In this document: one piece after another, positions 11,848-18,909 of the stretch | How positions within the stretch are numbered: the stretch's first letter is position 1 | Layout of the letters: each line of letters starts with the position of its first letter | Assembly (NCBI GenBank): GCA_018304285.1 | Contig: JAGVWL010000012.1 | Location: forward strand, 1 to 18,909 | From: Microcaldota archaeon | GTDB lineage: Archaea > Micrarchaeota > Micrarchaeia > Norongarragalinales > Norongarragalinaceae | Reading direction: 5' to 3' | Length of the DNA stretch: 18,909 bases | Made by a program: the position numbers and the translations under genes | Notes under the pieces: model-generated | Told to the model about the DNA's origin: nothing | What the model saw: the letters and a program-made list of their open reading frames with translations, nothing else | Database searches by the model: none

Positions 11848-14691
11848 TTAGGACAGCACCAAAGCGGGCCTGAACGGCATTGCGCGTTGGGCTTTCTCTT
11901 CTTTCGACTTCTCTTCGGCCTCCACTTCAACCTTCAAGCCCAACTGCTTTTCCAAAAACCCTGCCGAAGACTTCAAGATTTTCTCCTCGTCCACTTCCAG
12001 GTAGGCAGGCTTCGCCACGAGCTCGAAAAACGTTTTCTCCAAATATTTTTTGTAAAGCTCTTCTTCAATCACGGGAATGACCGCCTTCTCCGCACTGCGC
12101 CCTTCTTCCACGAGCTTTTTCACGAAATCCCGCTTTTGCTTCGACGCCACGATTATTTTCACTCGCGACAGCTTTCTTTTTCCGCTCAAGAGCGAAGCGA
12201 TGCTGCGCACGTCTTCCAAAACGCTTTGCACGAAATCCTCGCCCGCCTCGGCGCCCAAATCAATTTTCCGTTCATCCACCTCAGGCCAATCGGCGAGAGA
12301 GCACAATCCCTTTTGCCCCGCGCGCTCCCAAAACTCTTCGCAAGCGTGGGGAACCAGCGGCGACAGAATTCTTATCCACTTCAAAACGCATTTCGCCACT
12401 GCAGCACGCTCTTCGCCCGACGCGCGGGCGTCGAAATACTCCAAGTCCCTCAGCATTTTGAAAAACGCGCTCTGAACGTAGTCCCGCAACGCGAATTCAT
12501 CGAGGTTTTTCGCACTTTCCTTGACGCACGATTCGAGCTTCGACGCGATCCACTTGGTCAAATGCGTTTTCTTCCCTTCGCTTTCGCCCAACAGCGGCAA
12601 ATATTTTTCGCACAGCACTTCGAATTTCAAGAGCGTTTTCCTCATCGGCTCCAAGTCTTTCCTTCGGAAGTCGAGGGCGCTCGCGAAATCCGCAGTGCCG
12701 ATGCAATACAAGCGGAACAAGTCGGCGCCGTACTGGTCGGCGACGGAGTTGAGGAGGATGACGTTTCCCTTGCTTTTGCTCATTTTTCCTCCCTCGCTCA
12801 GCACCATTTCGTTAAGCGTGATCGCCTTCGGCCAATGGCGCTTTTCGAAAATCGCCGCGTGCGCGAAAATGAAGAAGCTCAAGTGGTTTGTGAGATGGGC
12901 GATTGCAGTATGGCGCTGGTCGTTGGGATACCAATACAAAAACTCGCCCCTCACTTCAGCCATTATTTTCGGCGAGATTATGCCGTCATAGCGCTTGCCG
13001 AGGAAAACGAAGTCGAAAAACGATTCGTCGAGAAATTCGGGCTTGATTTTGTGCTCCTTGATTTTCTTTATCACGGTGTACAAAGCCATGTAAATCGTGG
13101 AATCGCTCAGGCTTTCAATAATCCATTCCTTGTTGAAGGGAAGCTTGGTCCCGAGCCCCCTTCGCCTTGCGCAAGGCCTTTTGTCCAGCCAGTTGAACAC
13201 GTCCTCGAATTGTTTCTTGTAAGCGCTGGGGAAAACAGTAATTTCGCCCAGGCATTCGAATGCCGCTTCCTTCCATCCTTTCGCGTTGAAATCCAAAAAC
13301 CACTGGTCCGGAAGAATCGCAACGACAACCTTTCCGCCGGCGCGCGATACCGCGGGCCTGCTTGTCTCGTAAAACCAAAACGCCTTCCGGTCGCGCACTA
13401 GCCACTCTGAAACCTCTTCCTTCGCCTCGACAACGGTTTTTCCTGCAAAGCCCATGGCGTTTTCTTTCATCACGCCGCCGTAAAACTCCGCTTTGTACAA
13501 ATGCTGCGTGGCTTTTTCAAGCTTCTGCTTTTCGCGCGTGTTCATTATCTTGAATTGCTCGCTCATGTCCTTGGCGGGAAACTCTCCGAAGCCTTCGAGC
13601 TTGATGAGCGAAACTGGTTTTACTGCTTCCACCAAGTCCTTGAGCTTCACACCCTCGAACTTCTTGAGGGTTTTCTCGTCTTTCTTCAATTCATCCAGCG
13701 CAATCCAGTCCGCTACCGAATGCGCTGGAACGCTGTGCACGAAGCCGCTGGCGTTGTCCGCGTCCACGAATTCGGCGGGAAGGATGGGAACGCGCTGCTG
13801 CAACGGCGTTTCGACAAACTTTCCCACGAAAAACCCGCCGTCAAACTCTTTTTCCACGTGCACCGAATGGTGCTGGAACGAAAGCTTTTCCGCAGCCTGC
13901 GCGCTGACGAAAAAAACTTCCCCGCCCACGCGCGCTTTCACGTACTTCGCGCGCGGGTTGACGAAAACGTTCGTGATGCCGAATACGGTTTCGGGCCGCA
14001 GGGTGGCCGAGACTATGAAGCCCTCCTCCCCATCCGCCGAGAATTTAGATTTCAGCCCGACAAACTTGCGCAATTCGACGGGCTCCGTATCGCCGTCTTT
14101 TATGTCGTCTTCCCCGACCGCGTTTTTTTCCTGCGTGTCGAATAGAATGGGGTAAGAGCCTTGGGTGAGAAAGCCTTTCTCCTCGTATTTGAAAAACTGC
14201 CATTCGACGAAGCGGTTGTATTCCTCGTCGCCGCTCGTGAACTGCCTCGTGAAATCGAGGCTGAAGCCCATGCGCGAAAAGTCGAGCACGATTTTTTTCG
14301 AAAAGTAATTCACCACGTTCCAAGGGTCCGCGAAGGAATCGACGATTTCGTCTATTTTGCGCGCGTCCTTCTCGTAAACCCCCACGTACGCCCTATACAT
14401 CGAAATTGCGCCGGGGTCGCGGCTCTTGATTTTCTGGCTTACGGCTAAAACGGGGGTGCCGGTAATGTGGAAGGCCATGGGCCAAAGCACGTTATAGCCG
14501 CGCATTCGCTTGTATCTCGCGATAACGTCCCCGATTGCGTAAGTCCTCCCGTGGCCGACGTGCAGATTGCCCGACACGTACGGGTAGGGGACCGTGAAGA
14601 AAAATTTTTTCTTCGCGCCGGCAGTAGGCTCGAAGGCTTTTTCCTTCGCCCACCTTTCCTGCCATTTTTTTTCCACGCTAGCGAAATCCAT
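11848..14691 (-). CDS. leuS: Leucyl-tRNA synthetase, archaeal type (947 aa)
   Basis: Charges tRNA-Leu with leucine in the cytosol. Class I synthetase motifs are present: HVGH (44-47; HIGH motif) after PYPYVSGNL, and GKMSKSKGN (635-643). The editing domain is visible: TLRPETVFG (230-238) and HSVPAHSVADW (319-329), with the conserved Asp328. PCARRRGLGT and ESLSDSTIYMA are characteristic of archaeal/eukaryal LeuRS, as is the length. The frame is open 59 codons further upstream, but that part is basic and unlike the family. ATG 14691 gives the standard MDF-x4-KKWQERW opening. A TATA-like TTAATAAAT at 14724-14732 suggests a leader of about 10 nt. It is divergent from the archaeosortase-like gene. 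Confidence 0.97.
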   Translation of the reverse strand: MDFASVEKKWQERWAKEKAFEPTAGAKKKFFFTVPYPYVSGNLHVGHGRTYAIGDVIARYKRMRGYNVLWPMAFHITGTPVLAVSQKIKSRDPGAISMYRAYVGVYEKDARKIDEIVDSFADPWNVVNYFSKKIVLDFSRMGFSLDFTRQFTSGDEEYNRFVEWQFFKYEEKGFLTQGSYPILFDTQEKNAVGEDDIKDGDTEPVELRKFVGLKSKFSADGEEGFIVSATLRPETVFGITNVFVNPRAKYVKARVGGEVFFVSAQAAEKLSFQHHSVHVEKEFDGGFFVGKFVETPLQQRVPILPAEFVDADNASGFVHSVPAHSVADWIALDELKKDEKTLKKFEGVKLKDLVEAVKPVSLIKLEGFGEFPAKDMSEQFKIMNTREKQKLEKATQHLYKAEFYGGVMKENAMGFAGKTVVEAKEEVSEWLVRDRKAFWFYETSRPAVSRAGGKVVVAILPDQWFLDFNAKGWKEAAFECLGEITVFPSAYKKQFEDVFNWLDKRPCARRRGLGTKLPFNKEWIIESLSDSTIYMALYTVIKKIKEHKIKPEFLDESFFDFVFLGKRYDGIISPKIMAEVRGEFLYWYPNDQRHTAIAHLTNHLSFFIFAHAAIFEKRHWPKAITLNEMVLSEGGKMSKSKGNVILLNSVADQYGADLFRLYCIGTADFASALDFRRKDLEPMRKTLLKFEVLCEKYLPLLGESEGKKTHLTKWIASKLESCVKESAKNLDEFALRDYVQSAFFKMLRDLEYFDARASGEERAAVAKCVLKWIRILSPLVPHACEEFWERAGQKGLCSLADWPEVDERKIDLGAEAGEDFVQSVLEDVRSIASLLSGKRKLSRVKIIVASKQKRDFVKKLVEEGRSAEKAVIPVIEEELYKKYLEKTFFELVAKPAYLEVDEEKILKSSAGFLEKQLGLKVEVEAEEKSKEEKAQRAMPFRPALVLS

Positions 14692-14723
14692 GCCGAAAAA
14701 CCTTTCACGGTAAGCAAAACAAA

Positions 14724-14732
14724 ATTTATTAA
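14724..14732 (-). promoter_or_regulatory. TATA-like box of leuS in the divergent leuS/archaeosortase gap
   Basis: The minus strand reads TTAATAAAT, centred 37 nt upstream of the leuS ATG, which predicts a leader of roughly 10 nt. The 64-bp gap also holds the plus-strand promoter of the archaeosortase-like gene. The A/T stretch AAAATTTATTAA centred near 14727 lies about 29 nt before its GTG. Confidence 0.45.
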
Positions 14733-14755
14733 CGGCGCGCGGATTAAAGCGTTTC

Positions 14756-15310
14756 GTGAAGAGAAGAAGCGCGGGGGCAAAGCGGGAAAACGATTTGACG
14801 AAGGCAATACGCTTTACGGCCTTCTTCGGCGTTTTATTCGCGCTCGCGTTCGCCGTCCTGCAATACACGCCACTCGCGAAAGGGCTCGGCTTTGCCGCGG
14901 CAGTATCGTCGCAATCGGTTTTGTCGCTCGCGGGAGTGCAAACGCAAATCGCAATGCTGGAAAACGGGAATTACGCGCTTGAAGGCAAGGATTTCATTGC
15001 TGAATTGAACGAAGCTTGCGCTGCGCTCGTCGAAATAGCGGTTTTGTTCGCAATCGTTTTCGCGAGTTTCGAGAAAAGCGTTCGCGAGCGCGCCAAGGGC
15101 TTTGTTGCCGGCGCTGCGCTGCTTCTGGTTTTGAATCCCATACGCATCGCCGCGAGCGTAATTTTCATCGACCCTCTCGTGCACGATATTCTGTTCCGCA
15201 TCACGCTCATAATAACCATAATCGGCTTCTACGCGTTTTGGCATTACGGCCCGCTCGCGAGGCGCAAAAGCTTTTGGCTTGGAATGCACAGGAAAATCCG
15301 GCTCAAGTGA
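14756..15310 (+). CDS. Archaeosortase/exosortase family transpeptidase-like membrane protein (184 aa)
   Basis: A polytopic membrane protein with the residues of the exosortase/archaeosortase (EpsH/Art) family: Cys88 in LNEACAALVEI, at the mouth of a TM helix; Arg130 in LNPIRIAAS; and His143 in LVHDILFR. In the family these form the active site that cleaves a C-terminal sorting signal on exported proteins and probably joins the product to a lipid or other surface anchor. TM helices lie near 18-36, 45-60, 88-104, 115-128, 130-140 and 147-162. At 184 aa it is a compact, core-only member. The GTG start is the first in the frame that keeps the first helix. It leads a plus-strand group of envelope genes; the two that follow encode secreted or anchored proteins that could include substrates. 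The exact subfamily is not determined. Confidence 0.85.
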   Translation: MKRRSAGAKRENDLTKAIRFTAFFGVLFALAFAVLQYTPLAKGLGFAAAVSSQSVLSLAGVQTQIAMLENGNYALEGKDFIAELNEACAALVEIAVLFAIVFASFEKSVRERAKGFVAGAALLLVLNPIRIAASVIFIDPLVHDILFRITLIITIIGFYAFWHYGPLARRKSFWLGMHRKIRLK

Positions 15311-15333
15311 AACGCGGGGCCAAAGAAAAAACC

Positions 15334-15347
15334 CTATTATATAATAG
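15334..15347 (+). promoter_or_regulatory. Perfectly palindromic TATA-like box of the 527-aa gene
   Basis: CTATTATATAATAG is its own reverse complement and lies about 22 nt before the ATG at 15363 (34 nt before a second ATG at 15375). It can serve as a TATA box for a leaderless or nearly leaderless mRNA. Its symmetry would also let it bind a dimeric regulator. Confidence 0.5.
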
Positions 15348-15362
15348 CAGAGTAATTCACGC

Positions 15363-16946
15363 ATGACTCGCACGATGCCTTCACGCAGGAAGGCGTTCAT
15401 TTCGGCGCCGCTGATTGGAACAGTGATTTTCCTCTCTGCGGTAGTTTTCGTGGTGAACTTGCAGAACATCGAAGCGCAGGCTTCGCTGCGCGTTGCGAAC
15501 GACGCTTACCACAACCGCATTGCAAGCGTTTTGGAACAGCACCGCTCCGACTTGGCGTCGATATTCAGGGAGGGCTTGAGCAGGACCATTTCCTATTATT
15601 TGCTCGACCCAGGGTGGGACGTTTTCGTCTGGACGAACAATCCTGCTTCAACTTTCTACGCGTCCGACGACCCGCAGTTTGGAAGGAGAAACATTGGAGA
15701 ACCGGATCCCGGCTTGGATGGAATTCGTTTTGCGGACGGAAGTTATTTGGACGGACCACCAGACCAAAGGGTTTCGCTGAAAGAACTGAAGTTCGGAAAG
15801 TGCGATACCGTGCGCGCGTTGACGAGCGACGTGATTTGCAGCATTCCCGACACGGGCGGGGGGAGCATAACCGGTGCAACAGAATACAAGTACGGCTTGC
15901 CGCAGTGGATGAGCAAGTTCGTCGAGAACGACGGCACTATCGTGTTCGAGGGCATCACTTTCAACACGTCCAACCCCGAGCAGGTGAAAGTGTTTCTTCC
16001 CAACGACCGCGGGACGGGCGTCAGCCAAACGCAGGCGCTGCAGGAATACCAGGATTATTGCAACGCCTTGCTTCGCGGCAGCGTTTTCGACTGCAAGGCT
16101 TACGCCACCCAAACCGACCCACGCACCGGCGAAAGCAAAATGCAGTGCGCAGACGATTTGAACGGAGACGGCACGATACAGGAAAACGAAGTCTTGAAGG
16201 GGTGCGAGGACGGAAGGTTTTTCGTGAAAGTGAACGTCGAAAACCCTGTGGGCGGCGTTGAGGTTTACCCCAAGCTTCCGCGCGTGGAAGCGCGCGATAC
16301 AGGCGGGAACGTCTTCCGCAGCAGCGGAATCGGGGAAAAAAACTTCTACTTGCCAATAAACCTGCGCATTTTCAAGTACTTCCAAGACACGATGGGCGTT
16401 TACGGGCAGTTGGCGTACGGGCCAAGCGGGGATACTGGAAGTTCTGCAGGTGCTAGTGGAAACGAAGGAAAGCAAGAAGGCGTTGCGGATGGCTATTGCG
16501 GGGAAACCAAACCCACGCAATGCGTGAGGCAAGACCCGGAGTACAAGGACGAAGGCTACGACTTGGCGGGAATCAATCCCAACGACCCGAACGCGATACA
16601 AAACAAGGTGGCCAACGACTTTTTCAAATTGGTTTTCAAGCGCGCGTGCCCTCAACTGCCTACGCAAAACACGGAGTTGTTTTTCTGCACTAGCAGCGAC
16701 TGCGCCAGCGCGCCAAAATGCGATGACAATATTCAATTCGCTTCGTTCTCAGGCACAACCGGCTCCTTCGCAAACCGGCTTTGCAGCAATCCGGGAGAGG
16801 GAGAGGCGCTGTTTTGCGCTTACTACCCCCACGCGAAATTCGATTTCAAGCTCGTGGACAACGACGCCGCGTTCCGCATAGACCCCCAAACGCCCATTAC
16901 TTTCAAGTGGGGGGCGGAGATACAGCACGATTTGCCTTCGCCGTGA
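15363..16946 (+). CDS. Membrane-anchored, cysteine-rich secreted protein with an EF-hand-type loop (527 aa)
   Basis: The N-terminus is basic (MTRTMPSRRK), followed by AFISAPLIGTVIFLSAVVFV, one hydrophobic helix resembling the class III leader of the 223-aa pilin (KAFISAP against KAQVSAP) but lacking the Gln. The remaining ~490 residues are outside. They contain fourteen cysteines and a textbook calcium-binding loop at 265-276 (DLNGDGTIQENE: D1, N3, D5, G6, I8, E12). A Gly/Ser-rich spacer lies at 353-370. No C-terminal TM segment or basic tail is present, so it is probably not a sortase substrate itself. ATG 15363 is used; ATG 15375 is possible. The next gene starts 62 nt later with its own TATA-like box. 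The outside domains are not recognised; a large pilus-associated or S-layer-like protein is a guess. Confidence 0.82.
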   Translation: MTRTMPSRRKAFISAPLIGTVIFLSAVVFVVNLQNIEAQASLRVANDAYHNRIASVLEQHRSDLASIFREGLSRTISYYLLDPGWDVFVWTNNPASTFYASDDPQFGRRNIGEPDPGLDGIRFADGSYLDGPPDQRVSLKELKFGKCDTVRALTSDVICSIPDTGGGSITGATEYKYGLPQWMSKFVENDGTIVFEGITFNTSNPEQVKVFLPNDRGTGVSQTQALQEYQDYCNALLRGSVFDCKAYATQTDPRTGESKMQCADDLNGDGTIQENEVLKGCEDGRFFVKVNVENPVGGVEVYPKLPRVEARDTGGNVFRSSGIGEKNFYLPINLRIFKYFQDTMGVYGQLAYGPSGDTGSSAGASGNEGKQEGVADGYCGETKPTQCVRQDPEYKDEGYDLAGINPNDPNAIQNKVANDFFKLVFKRACPQLPTQNTELFFCTSSDCASAPKCDDNIQFASFSGTTGSFANRLCSNPGEGEALFCAYYPHAKFDFKLVDNDAAFRIDPQTPITFKWGAEIQHDLPSP

Positions 16947-16978
16947 GAACTGCGGAAAAAGCCGGCTCCGACGCAACC

Positions 16979-16987
16979 ATTTTTATA
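16979..16987 (+). promoter_or_regulatory. TATA-like box of the large repeat protein gene
   Basis: ATTTTTATAGCG, with the box centred about 25 nt before the ATG at 17009, is again the leaderless spacing. It lies in the 62-nt gap after the 527-aa gene. Confidence 0.5.
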
Positions 16988-17008
16988 GCGCCGAGTGAAT
17001 AGTTTTTC

Positions 17009-18909
17009 ATGGCTGAAGGGGGAAAGGGTGCTTTCGGTTCGTTGAGCGAAAGCTACGACAACTTCGTTTCTTTGCTCGAGGAAAAAGGGGTTCCCTCGCC
17101 GCGCATTCTCTTGCCCGTTGCAGGCGCAATCGTCATCATCGCAATCGCGCTGTTCCTTCTTCCATCCGCATTGAATCCGACTGCAGCTGTAGAGCTCAAG
17201 ATTTTGAATTTGCAGAACGCGCCGGTTGCCGGCGCGGACGTGACGCTTTATGCAGGCGATAAAAGCTTTTCCGGCCGCTCTTTGGCCGACGGCAGCGTTT
17301 CTTTCGAAAGCGTGCCGCAGCAAAAAGAATACGAAATTTCCGTTTCGGCGATAGGCTACCAGCCCAAACGCGATTCCGTGCAGGACGGCGGGCAAATCAC
17401 GCTTTCCGGAACGACTTCCTCGCAAAAGAAAACGCTCAAAATCAAGGTAGTCGGAAGCGACAGGATTACGAGCGTCGGGGATGCGCAAGTGGCATTAAGC
17501 TTCAGCGACGGCACGCGCTTCGACAAAACCACGGACGACTGGGGCGAAGCGCTTTTTGACTTGACGGGAATCGAAAACAAGATTGCGACCGCAGACGTGG
17601 AGAGGGAAGGGTTTGAAGCCAAGACCAAAACCGTGAGCATTGACGACGGCACTATTACTATAGACCTCAAGGAAACGGGCAACGGAAAAAGCGGCGACGC
17701 CACGGCCGGAGACTTCATCGTGGGAATTGCCGGCGGGAACGCGCAAGGAACGGTCGTTTCGCTCGTCGATCCGTACACCCAAACTCCGCTCGCGCGGGCG
17801 AGCGTTGACGCCAGCGGAAAGGCTGTTTTCACCAAACTCGCGTTGAACGCCAAATTCGTGATTACCGCATCCGACCCCGACGGGAGATTCGCGAATTACG
17901 CGGACGCGATGGAAACCGTTTTCACGCGAAACCTGCAGGAGGAAACCATAACGCTATCGCGAAGCAAAACGCCCGAAGACCAGCTTGTAATAACGGTGAA
18001 AAGCAAGGGCGGCGACCGGATTCAAGGCGCTGAAGTAAAGCTTTACGACAAAACCACGCGTACGCTTTACGCCGAAGACTCGACCGACTCTTCGGGAAAC
18101 GCGCAATTCACTGTTTCAGGAAAAACTTTTTACGCAACCGCATTCAAGGAAGGGTTTGCGCCCGGCTACGCGGAAAGCGCAAGGCGCGGAGACTCCAAGA
18201 CCATAGAATTGGAGGAAGCGGGTGAAGGCGCTTCCATCGAAGCGACGGTGTTGGTGAAAGAAAACGGCGAACCGTCTCCGGACGTGGAAGTAGCGTTCTT
18301 CAAGGCGGACGGATTTCCGCTGGGCATTCCCAGCGTTTTCACCAGCGCCGACGGCACTGCCGCGTTCAACATGCCCCTGCTTCTCGGCGGAAAGGCGTAC
18401 AAGGCTTACGCCGTTGCAAGCGTCGGCAGTAAAATCGGAAGGAGCGACCTGGTGGACGTTTCAGATGGAATTGATTTCATAATTGTTTTGCAATCCCCGC
18501 CTGCAAACGTTACTCTCGTCGCCAAAAACCTTTTGACCAACGAGCGAATCGCAAGCGCGGCGTTCTCGGCGCTCACGCCTTCGAATGAGATATTGAAAGA
18601 CTGCACTTCACCCTGCACAATCGCATTGCCTTCGCAAGTTGAATTGCGTTTCGCCGCGAGCGCGCAAGGGTATTTGCAGACTACCACCACAGCCGTCTCG
18701 TTCGAGCCGGGGGAAAGCAAGACAGTCGAAATTTTGATGTACCCGCTTTCCGTGTCAAAGAAAAATTCCTTGAGCTTCATCGGGTTTTTCGACCGGGACG
18801 GGAACAACGTCGCCGAGTTCCAGCGCGGTGAATCGTACAAGGCAAAGTTTATGCTGTCGCTCGGCGACAGGGGAGACGCTTCCGCATTCTTCCAAGCCGG
18901 AGAAAGCGC
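17009..18909 (+). CDS. Large membrane-anchored surface protein with tandem carboxypeptidase-regulatory-like repeats (3' partial)
   Basis: I translated this frame directly: it opens with ATG GCT GAA and stays open for 633 codons to the right edge. Residues 1-32 are polar; 33-52 (ILLPVAGAIVIIAIALFLLP) are a TM anchor. At least six consecutive beta-sandwich units of 75-90 residues follow, at about 60-134, 142-221, 233-317, 324-402, 408-495 and 498-578. Each has the pattern A.V.L.......T...G.A.F......Y...A...GY typical of CarboxypepD_reg/Ig-like peptidase-associated domains. A seventh segment begins near 585. The N-terminus has no cleavable signal, suggesting a type II-like anchor with the repeats outside. 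The protein would form an extended stalk, perhaps carrying a functional domain beyond the window. A sorting signal for the nearby archaeosortase could be at its unseen C-terminus. Confidence 0.85.
   Translation, partial: MAEGGKGAFGSLSESYDNFVSLLEEKGVPSPRILLPVAGAIVIIAIALFLLPSALNPTAAVELKILNLQNAPVAGADVTLYAGDKSFSGRSLADGSVSFESVPQQKEYEISVSAIGYQPKRDSVQDGGQITLSGTTSSQKKTLKIKVVGSDRITSVGDAQVALSFSDGTRFDKTTDDWGEALFDLTGIENKIATADVEREGFEAKTKTVSIDDGTITIDLKETGNGKSGDATAGDFIVGIAGGNAQGTVVSLVDPYTQTPLARASVDASGKAVFTKLALNAKFVITASDPDGRFANYADAMETVFTRNLQEETITLSRSKTPEDQLVITVKSKGGDRIQGAEVKLYDKTTRTLYAEDSTDSSGNAQFTVSGKTFYATAFKEGFAPGYAESARRGDSKTIELEEAGEGASIEATVLVKENGEPSPDVEVAFFKADGFPLGIPSVFTSADGTAAFNMPLLLGGKAYKAYAVASVGSKIGRSDLVDVSDGIDFIIVLQSPPANVTLVAKNLLTNERIASAAFSALTPSNEILKDCTSPCTIALPSQVELRFAASAQGYLQTTTTAVSFEPGESKTVEILMYPLSVSKKNSLSFIGFFDRDGNNVAEFQRGESYKAKFMLSLGDRGDASAFFQAGES

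Noticed and set aside
11835..11849. Small inverted repeat AAGCG-N5-CGCTT between the convergent dehydrogenase and leuS genes, as a two-way terminator.
   Set aside because: The arms are only 5 bp, overlap the leuS stop codon and have no T-tract on either strand; such repeats are common by chance.
11830..13401. A 523-codon open frame on the plus strand antisense to leucyl-tRNA synthetase.
   Set aside because: It overlaps well-conserved LeuRS coding sequence, its translation is rich in His, Arg, Phe and Gln with no domain pattern, and it begins inside a convergent gene end. It is a frame shadow.
14692..14868. 59-codon upstream extension of the leucyl-tRNA synthetase frame.
   Set aside because: The extension is basic and unlike LeuRS N-termini, contains the divergent promoter region and overlaps the archaeosortase-like gene. 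ATG 14691 gives the family's usual opening.
15648..16736. A 362-codon open frame on the minus strand antisense to the 527-aa surface protein.
   Set aside because: The plus-strand frame has a leader, TM helix, EF-hand loop and regular cysteines. The antisense product has low-complexity Val/Phe/Arg composition and no promoter.
1..18909. CRISPR arrays, insertion sequences, tRNA or rRNA genes.
   Set aside because: No regularly spaced repeats, transposase-like frames with terminal repeats, tRNA cloverleaf signatures or rRNA-like stretches were seen on either strand by reading; a covariance-model scan could still find a divergent small RNA.

Overview
The window looks like part of an archaeal genome, most likely a small-genome DPANN-type lineage such as Diapherotrites or Micrarchaeota. 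That placement is my inference; no rRNA is present to test it. The archaeal signs are: an archaeal/eukaryal-type leucyl-tRNA synthetase; several short secreted proteins with archaeal class III (prepilin-type) leaders; an archaeosortase-like protein; and TATA-like boxes that repeatedly lie about 22-27 nt upstream of start codons, as expected for leaderless archaeal mRNAs.

Layout. (1) 2-1285 (+): the 3' part of a membrane-anchored protein with a long disordered linker and a C-terminal eight-cysteine zinc module. (2) 1290-4057 (-): a tight run of four different pilin-like proteins, headed by a 24-bp perfect palindrome that abuts a TATA box. (3) 4125-5132 (-): an exported protein of the erythromycin esterase/ChaN/TIKI-like class. 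(4) 5179-5884 (-): two more pilin-like genes, one only 62 aa long with its own promoter. (5) 5989-8214 (-): a nine-TM double GspF/TadC/ArlJ-type platform protein. (6) 8263-8756 (-): a RelE/ParE-type toxin and its antitoxin. (7) 8822-11071 (-): a TadA/VirB11/GspE-type secretion ATPase. (8) 11122-11823 (+): a short-chain dehydrogenase. (9) 11848-14691 (-): leucyl-tRNA synthetase. (10) 14756-15310 (+): an archaeosortase/exosortase family protein. (11) 15363-16946 (+): a cysteine-rich secreted protein with an EF-hand loop. (12) 17009 to the right edge (+): a large membrane-anchored protein with about six tandem carboxypeptidase-regulatory-like beta-sandwich repeats, cut off by the window.

How it fits together. 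ATPase, platform and at least six pilin-like subunits make a nearly complete archaeal type IV pilus-like machine on the minus strand. The prepilin peptidase is not in the window. The toxin-antitoxin pair and the ChaN-like enzyme sit inside this cluster. On the plus strand the archaeosortase and two large surface proteins form a second cell-envelope cluster. The extracytoplasmic parts of the pilin-like and surface proteins carry cysteines in even numbers, which suggests disulfide-stabilised surface structures. There is no CRISPR array, rRNA, recognisable tRNA or insertion sequence. No gene-free stretch exceeds about 105 bases.
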